Shown one piece after another: positions 61,050-64,000 of a DNA stretch of 64,000 bases. Below the pieces are notes generated by a model. It was not told the DNA's origin. It ran no database searches and saw nothing but the letters and a program-made list of their open reading frames with translations. Where the stretch lies: positions 46,947,754-47,011,753 of the forward strand of contig OV884011.1 in NCBI GenBank assembly GCA_930367205.1. The letters run 5' to 3'. The DNA is from Acanthosoma haemorrhoidale (Eukaryota; Arthropoda; Insecta; Hemiptera; Acanthosomatidae). Made by a program: the position numbers and the translations under genes. Each line of letters starts with the position of its first letter. The stretch's first letter is position 1.

Positions 61050-61078
61050 GAATGTGCAGTTCTCAGCTCCTACTGTGA
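61050..61078 (+). other. Candidate terminal exon
   Basis: A strong acceptor (TGTGCTACTCCTTCTGCAG) ends at 61049. Continuing the phase of the 48-nt exon gives GMCSSQLLL and a TGA at 61076-61078. It is very short, so the acceptor quality and phase match are the only support. Confidence 0.2.
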
Positions 61079-62960
61079 TGGCATGGGATAATTGTGTTGC
61101 ATATAAGGGAATATGCGGGACTAACGCCATAAGGAATTCCCTTACTCGTATTTATTTGAACGTCGTCCCAGTTTCCATCCGTGTGCACTCTTTCATTTAT
61201 TATGCAACCGTCCAATGTTTTTATTGTGCAATAGGATAGTCTTCTAAGGGAATTTGATCTAATCGATTTAAACAATAATATTAATTATTTATGGTGGTGC
61301 CTTCACGACCATGCGTACATTAAACCCTGAAAGGCTGGAAGTCTCCGTTGTTTTGTTTTTGTTAATTTAAACAACCTACTATTGGCGTTGCGCTGTTCGG
61401 AAGCGGAAGTCACATCCGCCTGTTGGGAACGAACGATCTTCTGAAAGTTTCATGAATACTTTTAACCAGCTGTGTTATCAATCTGTAGCGAAGGGAGGAA
61501 ATAGCTGTCCTAAAAAAGAATCTATGCTCGGGAAGCTTCTATCTACAACGCCGCATCCACGAGAACTTTTATAATGGAAGATAAATCTTTCAAGATGATA
61601 AGGAAGTAGAGGAAAGTTTGCTGTATTGACTAACGCCGGTTCTATTGAGCTGAGTCAATATGATTTTATTGGGAGGCGATTGTTTTCGCGTGTCTTCATA
61701 TTTCTAAGACGAATCTGAATGAATGAGAGTATGAATCCATATTCTGATAACTTGAGTTCTCGTCTAAGAGTACAATCAACATAACAACTATGGCTGCGCA
61801 AATATTAATTGATCAACGTTCTGGAAGAACAATTCTAACTGGATGATCCATGTACCAGTGGCCTCGCTATAGTTACTGTCGAAATAAACAATCCCTTTCA
61901 TACGGCAATAGTTAGCCGACATAACTTTATTTTTTGGGATTTAGTTGAATTAATCTTTCCCTTAGGAAGCAGTTAGTCTTTAATGTGTTCTTAGCTTTGG
62001 GGAAACAATATAAAATCTCTGACCCTCATTTATTCCAGGCACCCGCTAATATTTGAAATATCTCTCATGTTTTTCTTGCTTGTAAAAGTAGAAGTTACAT
62101 TTGTTTGGGCCCCAGAAGGTCGAGGGCTGCTGCCGAGGGAAACTTAACAGCAGCAGGCTCGCAATAACTGACTTTATTGACATGCCAGTGCCAATGGCAT
62201 ACGCATGCGGAATACAACTCGACTGCTACTCGGCACACGAGTACTCAACAAACTCCGAAAAACCTAATACAGACCTAAACTCAACATTTAGGAACAAAAG
62301 ACGTGAATAAACCCTACTTACCAGTACGAAGTTTCTCTTACTTAGAGACTTCCTGTTCATACTAATTCTACTACTTCCTAACATTGTAAGTTCTGATTGT
62401 CGGAAGCGCAAATATAACATACATTTCAAAAAAAATAATATGGCATTTGTTAAAGCTTGCCGTATCATAAATAAAAAAAAGTAAAGTAACTGACATGTGA
62501 CTTCAGAAATCTTAAAGTTAGCGCCCACTTTCACGCCTGGTTATGTTTCCTGTTATTATAATATATTGCATTGAAAAGATACAGAGTGTAATCCAGGGAT
62601 TGTAATAAATCGTGCGATAATTTATACTGTCACTATTGTAGAACGGATAGACGGACAGAACACAACAATCCCGCCCATTACTGCTTCATCACTTCGGACT
62701 CGACAATAACTACTTATCCAACGTCTATCTCGTGCACTGAAGGCAGGCATTGCTGGCGGTGTGTCCAAAGACGTCCTTGAAAATTCACGTGTGCCAGTAA
62801 CTTGTGAAGAATGGGTAGAACAGGTAGAGAGTGGGAGTTTTGTTATTTTTTTTTTTTTATCCGTACCGGTGATTTATAAATTTTAAACATATTTCATCCC
62901 TTCCCGTGACAATAAATGCCGAAAAAATGTTATTGATCGTTTCAGCAGTATATCCGAAAC
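61079..62960. other. Mostly anonymous sequence
   Basis: 61390-61460 and 62100-62240 are GC-richer. The latter is open for 69 codons on the plus strand without a domain. No RNA gene or transposon end is supported. Confidence 0.4.
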
Positions 62961-63084
62961 ACTGTACCGAAACAACCAATCTCCACCGAGGCTTCCCACA
63001 CCCCTTAATCCTCTCACACCACCTTCAAGCAGGTACTCCTAGTATAAGGATCCGATTAACCTAAATATTCTATATTTTTCCCTC
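62961..63084 (-). repeat. Dispersed repeat, about 120 bp, copy 2
   Basis: Reverse complement of 55822-55943 at roughly 80 percent by eye, sharing GTACCTGCTTGAAGGTGGTG. It lies about 230 bp upstream of the DUF4817-type element and outside it. Confidence 0.85.
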
Positions 63085-63314
63085 CGTTGACTGGACCCGT
63101 TGGTTGCTTGGTGTGCAGTGGGTGGTGAGTTCATCCGCCGGAGATGCATCAAGTTTTTTGACTCGTTGCAGCACCTAACCAACCCAGTGTTTAACACTAT
63201 GACCCCACCACCCCTCCCACATCAATGACAACAGACTGTCGGGGAGAAATTAGGTTAAGAATTAGTATGTAAGATTTTAGTTTGATCAAAAAGGTGAGCC
63301 CCATTACTTTTAAA

Positions 63315-64000
63315 GGGTGTCCCAGAATTAACGCAAGATTTTAATTTGCAGCCATTTGTGCAGTAAAGTCCTGGCAACCCTAAAAAAAAACAACTTGGCA
63401 GCTGAGAGTTTAGGGTTAGTAAAAATGGAGCGTTACACGATAGAACAACGTGTCTTTATTGTTGAACGTTATCTCAAAAATAATGAAATTTTCATGAAAT
63501 GTTCGAAAATTTCATACAAAATATGGTCGGAATAGTGTTTTGACTTCATCAACTGTGAAGAGATTAATTGAAAAATTTAGAGAGACTGGGTCAGTTGGAG
63601 ACACTAAACACACTGGTCGTCCAAAAACAAGCCGTTTAAATGTCAATATCGAAGCAGTGCGTGAGAGTGTTGTTGAAAATCCAGGAACACGTCGTAAGCA
63701 CAGTTCTTTGTGCCGAAATTGGATGATATTGATGTGGCTAATATGTGGTTTCAACAAGTTACCACATGCCATACAGCCCATGAAACAATTCAAATACTAA
63801 AGTCCTGGTCGTGTACTCTGTCGTTTCGGTGATCAGAATTGGCCCCCTAGATCGTGTGATTTAACACCTTTACATTTCTTTTCATGGGGTTATTTGAAGT
63901 CAAAGGTGTATGTCAACAAGCCCACATCCACCAGTGCATTAAAAGAGGAAATTCAACGCTGCATTAACGAAATTCAACCACATTTATGCCAAATGGTCAT
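63315..64000 (+). mobile_element. DUF4817-type DNA transposon, cut by the window end
   Basis: The left end GGGTGTCCCAGAATTAACGC at 63315 resembles terminal repeats of insect elements whose transposase starts with a DUF4817 helix-turn-helix. A transposase pseudogene follows from 63425. The right end lies beyond 64000, so the second terminal repeat and the target duplication cannot be seen. Confidence 0.75.
63425..64000 (+). pseudogene. DUF4817-type transposase, internally deleted
   Basis: ATG at 63425 gives MERYTIEQRVFIVERYLKN, the first helix-turn-helix, with a TAG about 37 codons in. In another frame from 63540 come LTSSTVKRLIEKFRETGSV, the GRPKTSR hook and VRESVVENPGT. The frame then jumps from KHSSL to sequence equivalent to DIDVANMWFQQ: most of the catalytic domain, including the first acidic residue, is deleted. 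The second acidic position is lost (WFQQVTTCHTAH where relatives have QQDGAT). After a frameshift LCRFGDQNWPPRSCDLTPL and HFFSWGYLKSKVYVNKP follow; the family's usual LDFF is LHFF here, so the third catalytic residue is changed too. It cannot encode an active enzyme. The motif comparisons rely on memory of the family. Confidence 0.82.

Overview
The window looks like a piece of a large, AT-rich animal genome, most probably an arthropod and perhaps an insect. There are no dense open frames or operons. Nearly all recognisable sequence is transposon-derived: a jockey-clade LINE present in many 5'-truncated copies, remnants of other non-LTR elements, a Tc1-type DNA transposon with perfect terminal repeats and TA duplications, a decayed element with a DUF4817-type transposase, and two small inverted-repeat elements. 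No intact host gene can be read from end to end. The arthropod call is an inference from the transposon families and base composition; no species is claimed.

Layout. 1-13 kb is mostly anonymous AT-rich sequence with a short 30-bp tandem repeat (863-933), a GC-richer patch near 7.3 kb and one exon-like block (12394-12551). 13.4-14.5 kb holds a decayed minus-strand LINE in which endonuclease-like sequence sits next to the C-terminal tail. 15-30 kb is mostly anonymous, with coding-like GC-rich blocks at 16.9-17.2 and 22.8-23.1 kb and two LINE 3' tails. 30.1-30.4 kb is a foldback element. 32179-33729 is the Tc1-type transposon. 35.2-36.8 kb holds an RT scrap, a compact cluster of Grainyhead- and CRE-like palindromes, and a 25-bp minisatellite of 34 units with no length change. 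38.9-39.1 kb has a terminal-exon-like frame. 39.9-41.5 kb is the longest LINE copy, beside a nearly identical 110-bp partial duplicate. 42.3-42.6 kb is another RT remnant. 45-56.8 kb carries at least five further copies of the main LINE, a coding-like decayed block (45.8-46.3 kb), GC-rich islands and an RNase H-like LINE remnant (53.7-54.1 kb). 57.4-61.1 kb has three small plus-strand blocks that look like exons in compatible phase. 60.27 kb is a 110-bp mariner-type MITE. From 63315 to the window end is part of a DUF4817-type transposon.

How it fits together. This is a repeat-rich intergenic or intronic landscape, not a functional cassette. The most informative signals are the main LINE's conserved 3' hairpin, whose two sides change together between copies; the minisatellite with its palindromic core and fixed 25-bp phase; the Grainyhead/CRE-like cluster about 400 bp upstream of it; three loci with a hammerhead-like GAAACGTCGAC or related motif; and the possible exon chain near 57-61 kb. 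No CRISPR array, rRNA, convincing tRNA, viral genome or prokaryotic system was seen.
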